From contig JASANG010001863.1 in assembly GCA_030248215.1 (NCBI GenBank), positions 45,636 through 109,635 on the forward strand: DNA of 64,000 nt, in the 5' to 3' direction. This document shows positions 47,373 to 58,984 of this stretch, one piece after another (position 1 is the first letter of the stretch; every line of letters begins with the position of its first letter). The position numbers and the translations under genes were made by a program. Origin of the DNA: Enoplolaimus lenunculus. Taxonomy: Eukaryota > Nematoda > Enoplea > Enoplida > Thoracostomopsidae. The notes beneath the pieces were generated by a model, which was not told where the DNA came from, did not search any database, and saw only the letters and a list, made by a program, of their open reading frames with translations.

Positions 47373-49344
47373 ATGCCAGAGTCTATTTGTGTCATATTCC
47401 AGCTCTGCAAACAGACGAACAGCGTTGAAGCGTAAACTGTATGCGCAAACTGCAAACTAAAAAACACGGCTTCGCTGAGAGGTATTTTGTGGCATCAAAA
47501 TTGTTGTTCAACGAGTCAAAAAAATACCCAAAAACAAACATATATATTCTGTAAAGCATAGCAGCAGCTTAAAGCAAAAAAAATAAAGCGCATTCAAATG
47601 CTTAAAAGGTTTTTTTTATACTTCGCATATTTCGTTTTATAAAAAAGAAATAAAAAATTGTTTTCATTTTAGAAAACTGTTCCGTTTCAAAATCAAGATC
47701 ACAACACTTAACACAGGACTGTGCTATTATTCTAAAGCGGCCAATGTAAAGAACAGGAGCAGAACAGTATTATAAGCATATATATTTCTAAGCCTAAAGC
47801 CTAAAGCTTACGCGTAGCAATGAGATTATACCTATGCCTAAAATTAGTCTAAAGGTTAAGCTCGCTTTATTGCAGTTCCACAGAAAAACGTTCCGCCCCT
47901 GATCTTTACATGGGCCCACCGCTTAATTATTAAAGCGGCAATTGTAAAAAAAGGGGTGAAACACTATTAATATAAGCATATCTCTAAGCCTTAAACCTAA
48001 GCCTAAGCCAAGCAAAGAATTAGTCTAAAGCTTTAAAGCTTATTAGTCGCATAGAAAAACATTTCGCTCCTGATCTTTGATCCTTTAAACCTGTGTAGAT
48101 TTTACGGTTTTATAAATGCAGATGAACAGTTTATTGTAGCAGGTAATTGTAATAGAGTTTCCAATACCCACAACACCAGGACCAATTTTAATCGCAATTA
48201 TGCGATACGTGTCGCCTTAATTTCAAAATAAGGTCTTACAATTAATTTAGCCTTTGCTATGATTTACGACCTTAATATGCCCAAGACAGCGTAACATCAG
48301 AACGTTCTTAACAAAGCGAAAACTTTGCAACAAAAATTACACGTATGTAAATATATATTTATATAATTATATATACATATATACATAAATAGGATTGTAA
48401 TTACATATATATGTTGATCAAGGTTCAGAGCAGCCACCCCCCATACCTCCCATTTGGCGGGCCCCATCATTAAAGGGGCCCACACCCTAACCGGTTGAAA
48501 CAAAAACCGCCGAAGGTTTAAAATACTCCTGGCTTCTCGATCACTTCGCTCGCGAGTTTGGGTGGGGAACCCTTTGTCAGCTCCGGCACTGATGTTGGCA
48601 TATATAAATTTTTGCAACAAAATCGAGTTCAAATCAGTCGATTCAAAAATTGTAATTTGTACAGACTCCAAGTTTGATGTTAGCACAACCATGGGATAAA
48701 AGCAAATAATAAACTAATTTTTTTGCTCGGCTTCGGCTTAGGCTTGACTTAGGCTTAGGAATAAACTCATTCTTACGATTAGGCTTAGGCTCAGGCTTAG
48801 GCTTAAGAATAAGATTGTAATACTGTTTCGCCCTTGTTCTTTAATAAATTTGCCGTTTTTAGGCTACGGCTTAAGTTAGGTTTTGAAATACGCTTGTTAA
48901 TGTTATACTTTTAAATATAACATTTGCCAGTATATACGGTCGTAGCGCAAGTTGTTACGCCCGGTTTTTTGCTTCGCTTAACACTTCATAACGCCGGAAT
49001 TTTACTAGGATTGGTTATCCTGCCATACTTAAGTATATCCTTGCATTATCGCTCAAATTTTGATATAAGACAAACGTTTTATTCAACGAATAGTTGCAAT
49101 ACCGGATATCTATATAGTAAAACGAAGAGCTGCGGAGGGTTTGTTAAAATAAATAACAGTCCGTAACCGAATGCAACTATCACTATTTAGCAAGAGGTTT
49201 TCAAACGAATCGAAACACCTATACTGCTACAAATGTCAAACTCGGCTTACAGCTAAGACAAATGGAATGCAAAGTCTTCCAGACTTCGAAGCTGTTCATT
49301 ACCTTTCTCGTAGTTTACAGGACGTATTGTCGACTGGTGATTGA
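47373..49344 (+). CDS. Candidate 64-aa protein (3 exons), unknown family
   Basis: Exons 47373-47431, 48099-48142 and 49253-49344 join in phases 2 and 1 (195 bases). The ATG is in good context (aaaATG). The product begins MPESICVIFQLCKQTNSVEA, continues FYGFINADEQFIVA and ends in a helical segment (LPDFEAVHYLSRSLQDVL). There is no signal peptide or membrane helix. A poly(A) signal follows the stop by about 30 bp. The chain of three exons, phases and poly(A) signal is the support. Against it, the minus strand of exon 1 also has an open terminal-exon-like frame with a strong acceptor. The introns hold family A elements and a family B fragment. Family not recognised. Confidence 0.5.
47741..47921 (+). 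mobile_element. Family A MITE
   Basis: GGCCAATGTAAAGAACAGG to the inverse terminus; in intron 1 of the 64-residue gene. Confidence 0.85.
47930..48085 (+). mobile_element. Family A MITE, decayed
   Basis: Immediately follows the previous copy; it ends next to the exon 2 acceptor of the 64-residue gene. Confidence 0.75.
48420..48595 (-). mobile_element. Family M MITE
   Basis: Inverse of the copy at 38225, including GGGGTGGGAGCTCC-like and CTCGCGAG patches. Confidence 0.7.
48718..48850 (-). mobile_element. Family A MITE, truncated
   Basis: GGCTTA tract and CTGTTTCGCCCTTGTTC terminus. Confidence 0.65.
48960..49180 (-). mobile_element. Family B fragment
   Basis: Interior of family B (GTTTTATTCAACG to AACAGTCCGTAACCGAAT) without ends. 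Confidence 0.7.
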
Positions 49345-49376
49345 TGCTACAACTATTAATATCAATATAAAGCACA

Positions 49377-49382
49377 AATAAA
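49377..49382 (+). terminator. Poly(A) signal AATAAA
   Basis: A canonical AATAAA lies 33 bp beyond the stop of the 64-residue plus-strand gene model and supports that strand and stop. Confidence 0.5.
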
Positions 49383-49487
49383 AATGCAGTTTATAAAAAC
49401 ATTTTAATCCTACGTTTAAAACGTTATTAGCAAACTTCATGCAACAAAAAAATTTACTTTCACAGTTGCAGGTTCTAAGGGCGCATC

Positions 49488-49791
49488 CAGAGGCGGATCC
49501 AAAAATTTTTGACATGGGAGACGGACTGGCAAATGTTTATGAAACGCAAAAATTGTAAGGTAGGAAAGACTTTATCATTCTAGCAGCAAAAGATTTTCTG
49601 ACGGCGAAATATTGTAAGACAGGGACCTTACCATTTGTATCACAAAAAATTTTGCGGAAAAATTGTGTTTTTACAAAAAATATTCTGAGGGGAAAATGGT
49701 TAGGTAGGTTGGACCTTACTATTTTAACACAAAAAACTCTGATGGGGGGCGTACGCCCCCCACCACCGTGCCCCCCCTGGATCAGCTAGTG
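49488..49791 (+). mobile_element. Family F-like MITE (hAT) with perfect target duplication
   Basis: Flanked on both sides by GGCGCATC. Reads CAGAGGCGGATCC to CCTGGATCAGCTAGTG. Confidence 0.88.
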
Positions 49792-50600
49792 GGCGCATCA
49801 TAAAGCAATTGCAAGCAGGTTTAGCTAAACGCTATATATGGCTACGCTTTTTTTTTATTCCGTACCAACTTTATGTCGACGCCAAAGTACGTTTTTAACC
49901 AAAACAAAACAATTCGCATTTATCAAATTACAGCAACCAAAGATTTTTTTATACAAACGTGCCCTGATTTCTTTTACTCGTTTATAATGTCGGTTTTAGC
50001 CGCACCTTACAATCGAAATTTTCTATTGCAAGGAGACCTTCTTGTATGTTTTTATTCCAAAAGCAGAGACTGTAGCGCGAGGCGTTTACCGTGGCTATTT
50101 AGCAAATGGAGCTTGTCGCACGAGCTCGAGTTGTCTCTCACGTCTTGTGGAGATTTCAATCTGCGCCTACTCAACTGTATGTGAGCAGAGGTTAATTGCA
50201 GTCCTTCATACTATACAGTGCTGTTTCGTTCGTTCCTGCTCTTATAATATTGTTGAATTATAGAAAACATGATGCAAAAAATGGTGTTTTATCATTAAAA
50301 TTCGCAAACAACCCCTGGTTTCACCTTTGAAGCCGCCCTGCATTTTGTTTAATGTATTCCGGACATTTGAAAATTTTCGAATTTTCGGGGCATTTTTTCC
50401 TAATTTTAAGAGAAGAACTTTTTTTTCACTGATTATGCACAATTTGTTTTAATGTCTTTTTATTTGTTTTATTTTAGATACAATTTTTACCACCCTGATT
50501 TTAAGGTTGTTTCGAGTGTCTTAAAGCTTGTTTTTCTGTAAATATTTGTAGCACGGTTTTTGCGTTTTCCCGAGATATAAAAGCAACTGTAGTTTACTTA

Positions 50601-50765
50601 TACACTGCAAAAAACGGGGAGTCAAATGAGTCTCTGGAAATTAGGCTTTTCCTGACTACACAAACTGAGTCAAAATTCGACTCCGCCATAGTCAAATTCG
50701 GTTTGTGTAGTCAGGAAAAGCCTATTTCCCAGAGAGTGAATTTGACTCCCCATTTTTACAGTGTA
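50601..50765. mobile_element. Family C MITE, shortened
   Basis: Both termini present. The minus-strand frame of the 109-residue ORF runs into it and stops there. Confidence 0.85.
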
Positions 50766-51575
50766 TAAATATTTCGCTTCGAAGTTTTATCTCATTAATT
50801 AAAATAGTGAGCTGTTTTACTTCATTGTCAGTATATTGATAATGACTATCTGAGTAGCAACGCAAGATTACACTGCAAAAAATGGTAAGTTGGAACGAAA
50901 AAAGACTTTTTTGAAAAGTTAGAATCAAAAATGAGCCTAATTTCTGGCTCGCCTGGATCGCAAACTTCCCGCATACAAATCGTGAGTCAAATCGAGTCTC
51001 TCCGAAATAGTCTTCACTAGCCAACACAAACTGAGTCAAATTCGACTTCGCCAAAGTAAAACGTAAACTGAGTCAAATTCGACTACGCAAAAGTAAAACG
51101 TGTGACACAGTGATTCGAATTTGACACTGGCGGAGTCGACATTGACTCAGGTTGCGTAGTGTCGTAGAACTTATTTCTTAGAGACTCAATTTGACTCACC
51201 ATTTTTTGCAGTGTACAATAAAAACAAGCTTTTGTCGCTATCCAATATATATTTTTTGCCATTGTCGTCTACTTTTTAATTTAACTGCCTCTACTTAAGC
51301 TTTGGAAATATTTGCTTAATTTTAACATTAAGTTTTTTTGCTAAGGAAGTTGTTTTGTACATTTAAAACTTACTTGGAAATTGTCTCTTATACAAATAGA
51401 TTCTATTTTCGTTCCGCTTCATCCGCTCGTAGAAGATGCGTATTAAAGGGAAAATTTTCATGGCAACACCCGTGTTCCAGTGATAAACTAAGACGTTAGC
51501 GACCCTTTTTGAGACAGTTGAATAACTCAAAAAATAGTTTATTTGTTGTTGAGTATAAGTTTGATGAAAAGGCAT
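50722..51575 (-). CDS. Candidate 109-aa protein ending inside a MITE (2 exons)
   Basis: Exon 1 is 51575-51374: MPFHQTYTQQQINYFLSYST, then a basic, aromatic helical region (VANVLVYHWNTGVAMKIFPL, FYERMKRNENRIYLYKRQF), with a perfect gtaagt donor in phase 1. Exon 2 starts at 50849 after a CAG acceptor and reads NSHYQYTDNEVKQLTILINE, then IKLRSEIFIHC. At that point the frame enters the end of a family C element (50601-50765) and stops within it at 50722. Either the transposon supplies the C-terminus, or a gtaaaa donor at the element's edge leads to exons I did not find. Family C sequence also fills the intron. No family recognised. Confidence 0.5.
50869..51215. mobile_element. Family C MITE with internal duplication
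   Basis: Outer ends intact. The inside repeats the ACTGAGTCAAATTCGACT block and includes a non-family stretch (50900-50985). Fills the intron of the 109-residue ORF. Confidence 0.75.
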
Positions 51576-51798
51576 GCATAGTTAAGTTAACGAGTCTCCC
51601 TGCGCAAACGTACGAATTTCGTCGCACTTATACAAGATGTTCTGTATTCTTGGTTGAACCTCCGCTTTAGAACTATGCTGATGTCGATTTATACGGCTGT
51701 TATTTTAAGTATAGTACTTTGGGAATTCCGCTTATATATACACTATTTTATTTTAAATTATTTAATTTTAAAACTGTAATTAAACAAACACATTTGTA

Positions 51799-54280
51799 AT
51801 GGTAAGTTTTAGCGTAATTTTGAATTTTTCGAAGCGTATTACAAGCATATGTGTCAGTCTACGACGCAATTTGTCACTCGGATCAGCCTTTAGTCTAATC
51901 CTAAGTATAATCTTAAGCATAATCCTAAACCTATACCAAATTAGGTGTGGCCAATTATCGAGTCGACAAGATTTCAGATTTACAAGTTGTCGGTCGAACA
52001 GTTGTCACGTGTCGAATTGTCGCGGTACCAGCGCCTATAAATAAAAAAAGCCAAAGCATATAAGTAAAACTTCGACAAGTATTCCTGACAATCTTGTAGC
52101 GCGTGAATTTTGCGAAATATTTACTGTTTAAAGTTAGACAAATCATTGTTATAAGCACATCGAAACTGTTAATTTCCCACGGTTTAATAGCTTTACATCA
52201 ACTATCGGAATGCTTGATTTATTTATTATTCTTGAGTACATTATATTTTATCTAAAGCTAGTACATTTGTTGTTAATATAGCATTGTTTATTTTAGGCTG
52301 ATCCGGCACGGAAGCTCAAAGTCGGTAGGTTTTCTTAGAGTACTTTATCCTGTAAATATATTGGTCAAACATTTTAGATTCTGTTTAAAACTAGACAAAT
52401 TTTAGGATGTTATGCAAACACGGCCCCATAGCCAAGGGGGGGGGGTAAAGGGGGTCAGCCTCCTTGGAAAAATTTCGGCCACCTAGAAGATTTTCAATCT
52501 TGCTTGCAAGTCATTGAAAACCCTTGTATGCCCCTCCTGAAAAATTTTTGCCCCCCCCCGTAGCAAGGCGAGCTGGCTACGGGCCTGTTCAAACAGCACT
52601 GTCGCACGCAAATAATGCTACAACGATATATGATATTTTTAAGCTGAATCTATACTACGTTTTTTAACCTTTACAATGACTGCTTATATTTCGATTGCAA
52701 TTTAAAATCAGGTTCGTTTATTAATTTCAGGCAATGAACTCGGTCGTGCGTCAGAAATTTACAAAACACTCGATTTGAACAAAGACGGCAAAGTCACTCG
52801 CGGTGAAATTTCAAAGGCATTGGAGAAACGTCGAGCTGAACTTGAAGCGGCCGGCAAAGAAGAAGGAATGTTGTGCCAAATTTATGAAGATGCTTTGCGT
52901 CATTTTATAACGTCGGACCAAAATAAAGATGAATGTCTCACTTTTGCAGGTATATATGTTGTAGCTAAAGTCGTAATTCAGCCCAATTCCAAATCGGGCA
53001 AGTCCACAGCGAAAACACAACTTGGGTTAGCACAAGGCGAAATCATGGCTGATAAAACTGAGCGTTTTCTGATTGGTTACTTGATAGCCGTAATCTAACT
53101 TCATACTACTTTGGACTAATCCAAAACTTGAGATTTGATTGGTTACGGTCGCGTGAGTTTTAAGGGTGTCTCAGTGGCACCCCTTCATTTTTCTTGGAGT
53201 GTCGAGTGACATACCGGCATCAGTGTGACTGGCGGTAATTAACAGTCGGTTGCCATTATATGACGGAAAATTAGCTTAGTAAAATAAACTGCTTGGTAGC
53301 CAACAGGTAGCGTTCACTTGCCAATCAGAAACGTGAGTTCGCATCAGCTAATAGTATTTGTGTTTTGCATTAATGTAGTAACCAATCACAAAGCGTGCAC
53401 TAAGCTTTTTAAGCTGAATGTCATATTCTTTAATGTGTGTAGCATCTATGACATTTCTACTCCATTATTGCATACTACAAACCAAGATAACTCGGCAAGT
53501 AGCGCAAATTAACAGACTGCAAACAGCCGAACGCAAAACATAAAAGGAATAATAATTATCAACGAAACAGCATTCTTTTGCGTACACATTTACGTACTGT
53601 AGTGACCGAATAAAAGGGGAGCTGATATGTATTTGGACTCTCCAGGGGGAACCCCCTTGTTATTCGGTTACGGGTTGTTATTTATTATTAACCCACGCTC
53701 CGCCACCCTTCGTTACTGATATATATCCGGTACTGCAACTATCCGTTGAGTTAAACGTTTATTTGTCTTGCGTCATTAGCTTGAGCGATCATGCAAGGTT
53801 ATACTTAGGAATGACTTTCAAAATCTATGTACGCTTTAAAATTTCGAACACAACTTTATTTGGTCCTGGAGTCATTTATGCGCTACAATTAGTGTTAATT
53901 GACATTTATGGACTCTTAATTAGGGTTTAAGGTCTCTATCCGCTTACGGACTCTTATTAGGGATACGGATTGTTTCTGACTGAAAATGGGCACCCCCCTC
54001 TTATTACCCCACACCCTCTTATTCGGGTCACTACAGTATGTCAGTAATTGCCAGAATGCAAATGGTCAATTTTGCAATTCATATATTTACTTAAATCTGT
54101 AGCGGCACCTGCCGTGGCTTTATTTACTTCTGTGATACGATTCTGTTGCGGTTCGAAAATCTTTTCACTAAAGCAAAGAAACAATTTTGGCCACGTTTAT
54201 GTTTTGGCAGCTGAGTTTAACGTTTTAATTTTTCAGAGTATATGGTATTTTTTGACGCGATTAAAGACAAATATCAGTAA
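51799..54280 (+). CDS. Small two-EF-hand calcium-binding protein, 97 aa (4 exons)
   Basis: Exons 51799-51801 (the ATG alone, directly before gtaagt), 52297-52324, 52731-52949 and 54237-54280; phases 0,1,1 agree (294 bases). The protein starts MADPARKLKVGNELGRASEI. EF loop 1 is DLNKDGKVTRGE, with D1, N3, D5, G6 and E12 all canonical. EF loop 2 is DQNKDECLTFAE, with D1, N3, D5 and E12; its E12 codon is split by intron 3. The linker is helical and charged (KRRAELEAAGKEEG), and the protein ends FFDAIKDKYQ. With no signal or membrane segment it is probably a cytosolic calcium sensor or buffer. The family beyond 'EF-hand pair' is not certain. Intron 1 holds family K sequence, intron 2 family E, and intron 3 a complete family B element. 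Confidence 0.85.
51830..52035 (-). mobile_element. Family K MITE, partial
   Basis: GTCTACGACGCAATTTGTC, a CCTAA tract and GACAAGATTTCAGATTTAC match the non-exonic side of the copy at 13240. Confidence 0.6.
52420..52587 (-). mobile_element. Family E MITE
   Basis: Flanked by TGCAAACA and TTCAAACA, seven of eight bases identical, as expected for an aged target duplication. In EF-hand gene intron 2. Confidence 0.85.
53595..54038 (+). mobile_element. Family B MITE, complete
   Basis: TACTGTAGTGACCGAATAAA to CGGGTCACTACAGTA, TA at both ends; about 440 bp. Interior has repeated GGACTC(T/C)TATT words. In EF-hand gene intron 3. Confidence 0.92.
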
Positions 54281-55582
54281 AGTTATGACGGTACGTACGA
54301 AGACGCGAAAATACAAGAATGAAACGCAGCAACTATATTGTTCGATAGCCATTGGTCAGACAAAGTTTTAATTTCAGTGTTGCAGTGAAAATTCATATAT
54401 TTTTTTCAGCTGTTAAACGAATTCAAAATTGTATAAAAGTTAAGTTTTATAATTGTCATAAGCGATGTATTAATTGCTGTTGTCGCAGCTATGCTCAGTA
54501 ATTGTTATATTCGGTGATGATAATTATTTCAAATTCCGGATTCTGTTCCTGTTCTGGTTCCTGCAAACAATCAATTTGTGTTCCTGTTCCTGTTCGGGCA
54601 AAATTTAATTTCAGTTGGAACCCTGATATATATATTACTTTTTTTACAAATTCACTCTGCATCTCTATTCGTAAACTGAAATTGTGCAAAATATCGCTTG
54701 TTGCGAATAAGTCTTTTGGGTTTTCTTAGTTAAACCCCCTTACGGCCGGCGTTCGCCGTAAAATGACTAATATTGAATTTTTCACAGTTGATCTTCTCAT
54801 GATCGATCATGGGAATATTTCACTCCCAAAATTGTATTTTTGAAAAATTCGATTTTTCGAAGCACTTTTATAATTTTAAGATCATAATTCCCCCTTGCGG
54901 CCGGAAAGGTTTTTTTTTCTCGAACATTTTTAAAATTTATATATCTGAACACAAGTTGTGCAAACGACCACGACAGTTCAGGATGCTGACGTAGGCAAAA
55001 ATTTTCAAAATCACACTACCCAACTTCAGAAATTTCTACAAAATCACAGTATCCAACTTTAGAAATTTAGCATATTTTTGTCATCAGTTCTGATGTTTAG
55101 AGATTTTTCATGTCTGAAGACAAAATTCTATTTTAGTGAAATCTAATTTTATATAAACCGTAGAGTAGGAACCGTATTTTACGAAAATAGATTAATCAAA
55201 CATTTTTATAATTAAACCGTGTCACAAATAAATAACGCTGTAGCACGCAAAGTTATACGTAATTTACTATGCGTTGCGACCAACTTGCCTGATATATACA
55301 ATTTGTCACTGGTCATCGGATGTCAGACAGGAAACGTATTTCTATGTTTGTGTAGATAAAGTAAAGGTTGAAAATGGATTTTTAGACGAGTTTTGGGATT
55401 TTTTTAAATTAAACCAGTAACTTCTGGTTTATCTAACAATAAACTTTTGGAATTTAAACAAAAGACCTGGGCGCTCGAGTCCGAGGTGTTGTTATGTATT
55501 GTGGAAGATTTTATTACGCGACTATGCGGAATATTATATAATTTATTAATTTTTAAACGCATGTGCATTGATCGTTGATTCG

Positions 55583-55928
55583 GCCAATGTAAAGATCAAG
55601 GGCGGAGAGCTTTCTGTCGGACTGCACTGTAACAAATCGTGAGTCAAATTGAGTCTCTGCGAAGTAGGCTTTTCCTGACTACACAAACTGAGTAAAAATT
55701 CGACTCCGCCTGAGTTAAATTCGACTCAATTTGTCTGTGGCCGAGTCGAATTTTGACTCAGTTTGCGTTGTCAGGAAAAGCCTATTTCGGAGCAACTCAA
55801 TTTGACTCGCCATTTTATGCAGTGTGGAATAGAATGAGCTTAAGCTTTAGACTTATTTTTTCGCTTGGCTTAGGCTTAGGCTTAGGAATATGCTTATAAT
55901 ACTGTTCCGTCCCTGTTTTTTACATTGG
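55583..55928 (-). mobile_element. Family A MITE with a family C insertion
   Basis: GGCCAATGTAAAGATCAAGG to CTGTTTTTTACATTGGCC, interrupted at 55626-55826 by a complete family C element. Confidence 0.88.
55626..55826. mobile_element. Family C MITE nested in family A
   Basis: CACTGTAACAAATCGTGAGT to CCATTTTATGCAGTG. Confidence 0.88.
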
Positions 55929-56081
55929 CCGTTATTTCGACCACAAAGTTTATGCTTTTAGTGGTTATAATAACTTCCTCTATGCAGCAATGGGTCACAA
56001 AATAGTAAACCGAAAAAAAATTTCTACCGTTAAGCTTGTCGACAATTACTGGTCATTTCATCCGACTGCAGCAATCCCGTA

Positions 56082-56235
56082 GCCAGCTAATCATGTTATC
56101 GCGGGGGCTAAAAAGTTTTCAGAACGAGCATACAAGGGGTTTTCATTGACTTACAAGCAAGGTCAAAATTTTCTAAAGGATGTCCAAAATTGTTCAAGCG
56201 GAGCTCAGCCGCCATTGGCCCCACTTGGATACGGA
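56082..56235 (+). mobile_element. Family E MITE
   Basis: AATCCCGTAGCCAGCTAATC left, CCCACTTGGATACGG right, ending 12 bp before a splice acceptor. Confidence 0.8.
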
Positions 56236-56247
56236 CTCGCTTGGCAG

Positions 56248-56518
56248 CCTGTCCAATTGCAACTTATGCGGTTTTCGGTGACGCTATGTCTTCGCGTAGC
56301 GCTGTCCGGGTCGTAAGTCAAAAAAACGTTCATATTTACAAATGGATATGGTGTGCCATCCTTAAATATACAAGTACGTTGGTGTACAGCGCCGGGCGAG
56401 AACGGACGGCGCCGGAGAGTGACGGGACAGCGCCGGACTTCCTCAAAAACAGAGTGCCGCTCGTAGAATCATTGAACAGCTCGATGACCCGACTTTAGAA
56501 CCCATAGAAGTTTTATAA
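56248..56518 (+). CDS. Last two exons of an unrecognised gene (partial)
   Basis: Exon a is 56248-56312 (acceptor ttggcag, donor gtaagt) and exon b is 56453-56518, ending TAA. They join in phase 0 to read CPIATYAVFGDAMSSRSAVR, then VSAARRIIEQLDDPTLEPIE and VL. The exon a acceptor expects one base from an upstream exon, which was not found. The C-terminus looks helical then acidic. A family E element ends about 12 bp before the exon a acceptor, so it may have replaced the branch-point region. Family J-like GC-rich sequence lies in the 140-bp intron. Confidence 0.5.
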
Positions 56519-56550
56519 ATCATATCCTGGTACTTTAGCTTGAAACTTCT

Positions 56551-56707
56551 GGCCAATGTAAAAAACAGGGGCGGAACAGTAAGCATATTCCTAAGCCTAA
56601 GCTTAAACCTAAGCCTGAGACAAGCAAAAAAATTAGTCTAAAGCTTAAGCTTGCTCTATTGCAGTCCTACAGAAAAACGTTCCGCCCCTGATCTTTTTAC
56701 ATTGGCC
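56551..56707 (+). mobile_element. Family A MITE, best-preserved copy
   Basis: Begins GGCCAATGTAAAAAACAGGG, ends with its inverse and has a CCTAAG core. Flanks AAACTTCT and AAACTTGT match at seven of eight bases, suggesting an 8-bp target duplication, so family A may also be hAT-like. Confidence 0.92.
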
Positions 56708-57028
56708 AAACTTGTCAACAATCATTGTTTTGGCGGCATTTTTGTACACAACTTCAAAATAATCATCATGTGGTTATACAACATTTTTGTACACAAATTT
56801 TGAGTTAATTTAATCGCGTAAACCTGAAATATTAATCATATTTCGACTAAACTTCTCGTGTTTAAAGTCAAAATTTGGCACACAAATGTTGCAGTTTAAT
56901 CGAATTTTATGTCATTTCCAGTACACTTGGATCAGTATCAGAATCAAAACATCACAGCCTGTTTCTGGTGTTTTGAAAAGCGTTTTGGTTCAAGGAAATT
57001 GAATTAAATAAACACACCGAAATCATAT

Positions 57029-57294
57029 TAACCCTTTCTCACATGAATATTTTCAATTTCATATGACGTGTAATTTTAAGGTAAAATTCGATCCCCAGTC
57101 TCACGGGTGGGAGGCGTTTACTATGACCACTGAGCTATAGGAGCTTGACACTCGAGCCCGAGGGAGCCACGTCTTGTAAAGACTGCACTGCGCATATATG
57201 TTATAAATATTAAACACTGCTCACAGTGTGTGTATTGCTCGTACATTACTGTATTTAGTTGCTCACAGTATACTCTATGAGTGAAAGGGTTAGT
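57029..57294 (-). mobile_element. Family G element with tRNA-like core
   Basis: Complete; almost the same as 42719 including box A and box B. Confidence 0.85.
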
Positions 57295-57381
57295 ATGAAT
57301 ATGCCTAAAGGCGTAGTCAAGATTTCATTTGTTTTAACGTTTTAACATTTTATTCAGTAGTTTTAACCAATGTATAGCACA

Positions 57382-57508
57382 CGGTTGTAGTAGCGTATTC
57401 CTAAACCTAAGCTTAGAAGTCTGAAGGCTAAGCAAAAAATGGTGTAACGTTTAAGCTTACTCTATTGCAGTTGTACAGAAAAACGTTCCTCCCCTGATCT
57501 TTATATGG
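57382..57508 (+). mobile_element. Family A MITE, left end lost
   Basis: CCTAAACCTAAGC tract and terminus CCCCTGATCTTTATATGGGC. Confidence 0.7.
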
Positions 57509-57758
57509 GCTGAAGTTTTCTTTCACGAGCGAGACAAGAGAGAATTTTTTGATACGTATAACCGAAATAATTCTGAAACCGATCAAAAATGGCTTGATCT
57601 TATTAACTTTCATGTTATATATATATGGTGGATATATCCCGTCATTGTTTACACACCTGTTAAGACCAAAAAAAGAGGAAAAAAACTAAAATATAATTTC
57701 GCCACAGGCTTTGTACCGAAATGCCTTAACGCCAATGATTAACACTTGTCATATTCAT

Positions 57759-57952
57759 ACACTGTATATTCCAGTGAGTTGATGTTACCTCAGAATGAGT
57801 TGAATCACTTAGTCTGAGTTAGGACTATCACAACTCAAAATTTTTAGTTGATTCAAGTCAGTCTGATGAGCTAAAGTTAGCTATTGTTAACTCAGAAAAA
57901 TTTAACTTTCCGTCTGAGTTGATTAATTAACTCATTATAATTTACAGTGTAA
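57759..57952. mobile_element. Family D MITE
   Basis: TACACTGTATATTCCAGTGA to TTTACAGTGTAA. Confidence 0.85.
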
Positions 57953-58156
57953 CGTTTCGCAGCTAGAGCAGTCTGAATCAAAATCGTCGATCTCTATACA
58001 ATATTAAATGGTACTTCGTATGCTTAGGTTGCGTTTTAAATGTAGGAAAACCCTTACCAAAGACGAAGTCTGGGTCTAAAAGTCGTTGCCTAAAGCCTAA
58101 GCCTCAGACTAAAACCATTAAGCTAACAAATTATTCCAAAAATCCTCTTTTGTAAC

Positions 58157-58522
58157 CAGTGGCGGATCCAGGTACTCAAAATGGGCTGGGCAAAATTTCA
58201 CAGGTAATAAACTTATTTTCGACCCACACACAAACCACAAACTATTGCCATAAAATTGAATTCATTACGTTCTTTCAATTGTTTAAAGGCTGGGGTTCGG
58301 AAGCCAATTCAGCTTTGAAAAAGCAAAACCCAGTCAGCTTCAGCAATATCCGTTTCTGTTTTGAATGAGTTGGAACTGCCTGCTATTGTCGGAAAATGTT
58401 TTAGCATTAGCGGTTATGGATTTCAATTTATTTCGTAGAACAGCAATTGACACTATATAATTTTTGTCGAGATGCTGTTGGAGGGGGCCACGGCCGGGGT
58501 GCCCCCCATGGATCCGCCACTG
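58157..58522 (+). mobile_element. Family F MITE (hAT) with perfect target duplication
   Basis: CAGTGGCGGATCCAGG to GGATCCGCCACTG flanked by TTTGTAAC on both sides. Its two ends match those of 42246; the centre differs, since there a family B piece is inserted. Confidence 0.94.
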
Positions 58523-58854
58523 TTTGTAACCATATTTATAAAGCCCTATTCACACGTGCAAGTTTGTTGCTGCGAGAACTTGCAGCCAGAATTTGCACTT
58601 GCAAGTTTTATCCAAAATCCTATTCGAAAAACCTGTAGCTGTAAATCATTCATTAAAAATCATAGCTAGGAATATAGCCCACATGTGTGAATAACCATGC
58701 AAGTTCACTGAATTTATTGCAGCTACTTTCTCATTGGCTGAAGAAAAAAATGCACGTTTTGTGTGCTATTTGCAACTGCAAGTTTTCGGAGCAAAAACTT
58801 GCACGTGTGAATTTCCAAAACATTTCAAAAGCATTTTTTGGGGCTTAAAAGGTG

Positions 58855-58897
58855 GATCCCCTATTATTGCCCTTCTCTTATTCGGTTCACTACAGTA
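58855..58897 (+). mobile_element. Family B end fragment
   Basis: Last ~40 bp only (CTCTTATTCGGTTCACTACA). Confidence 0.7.
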
Positions 58898-58984
58898 TCG
58901 GTATTATTCAAATATTGGCATCGGTATCGATATCGATATATCGGTATTTTACTGTATCAATTCAACACACTACTGTCTAGAACT

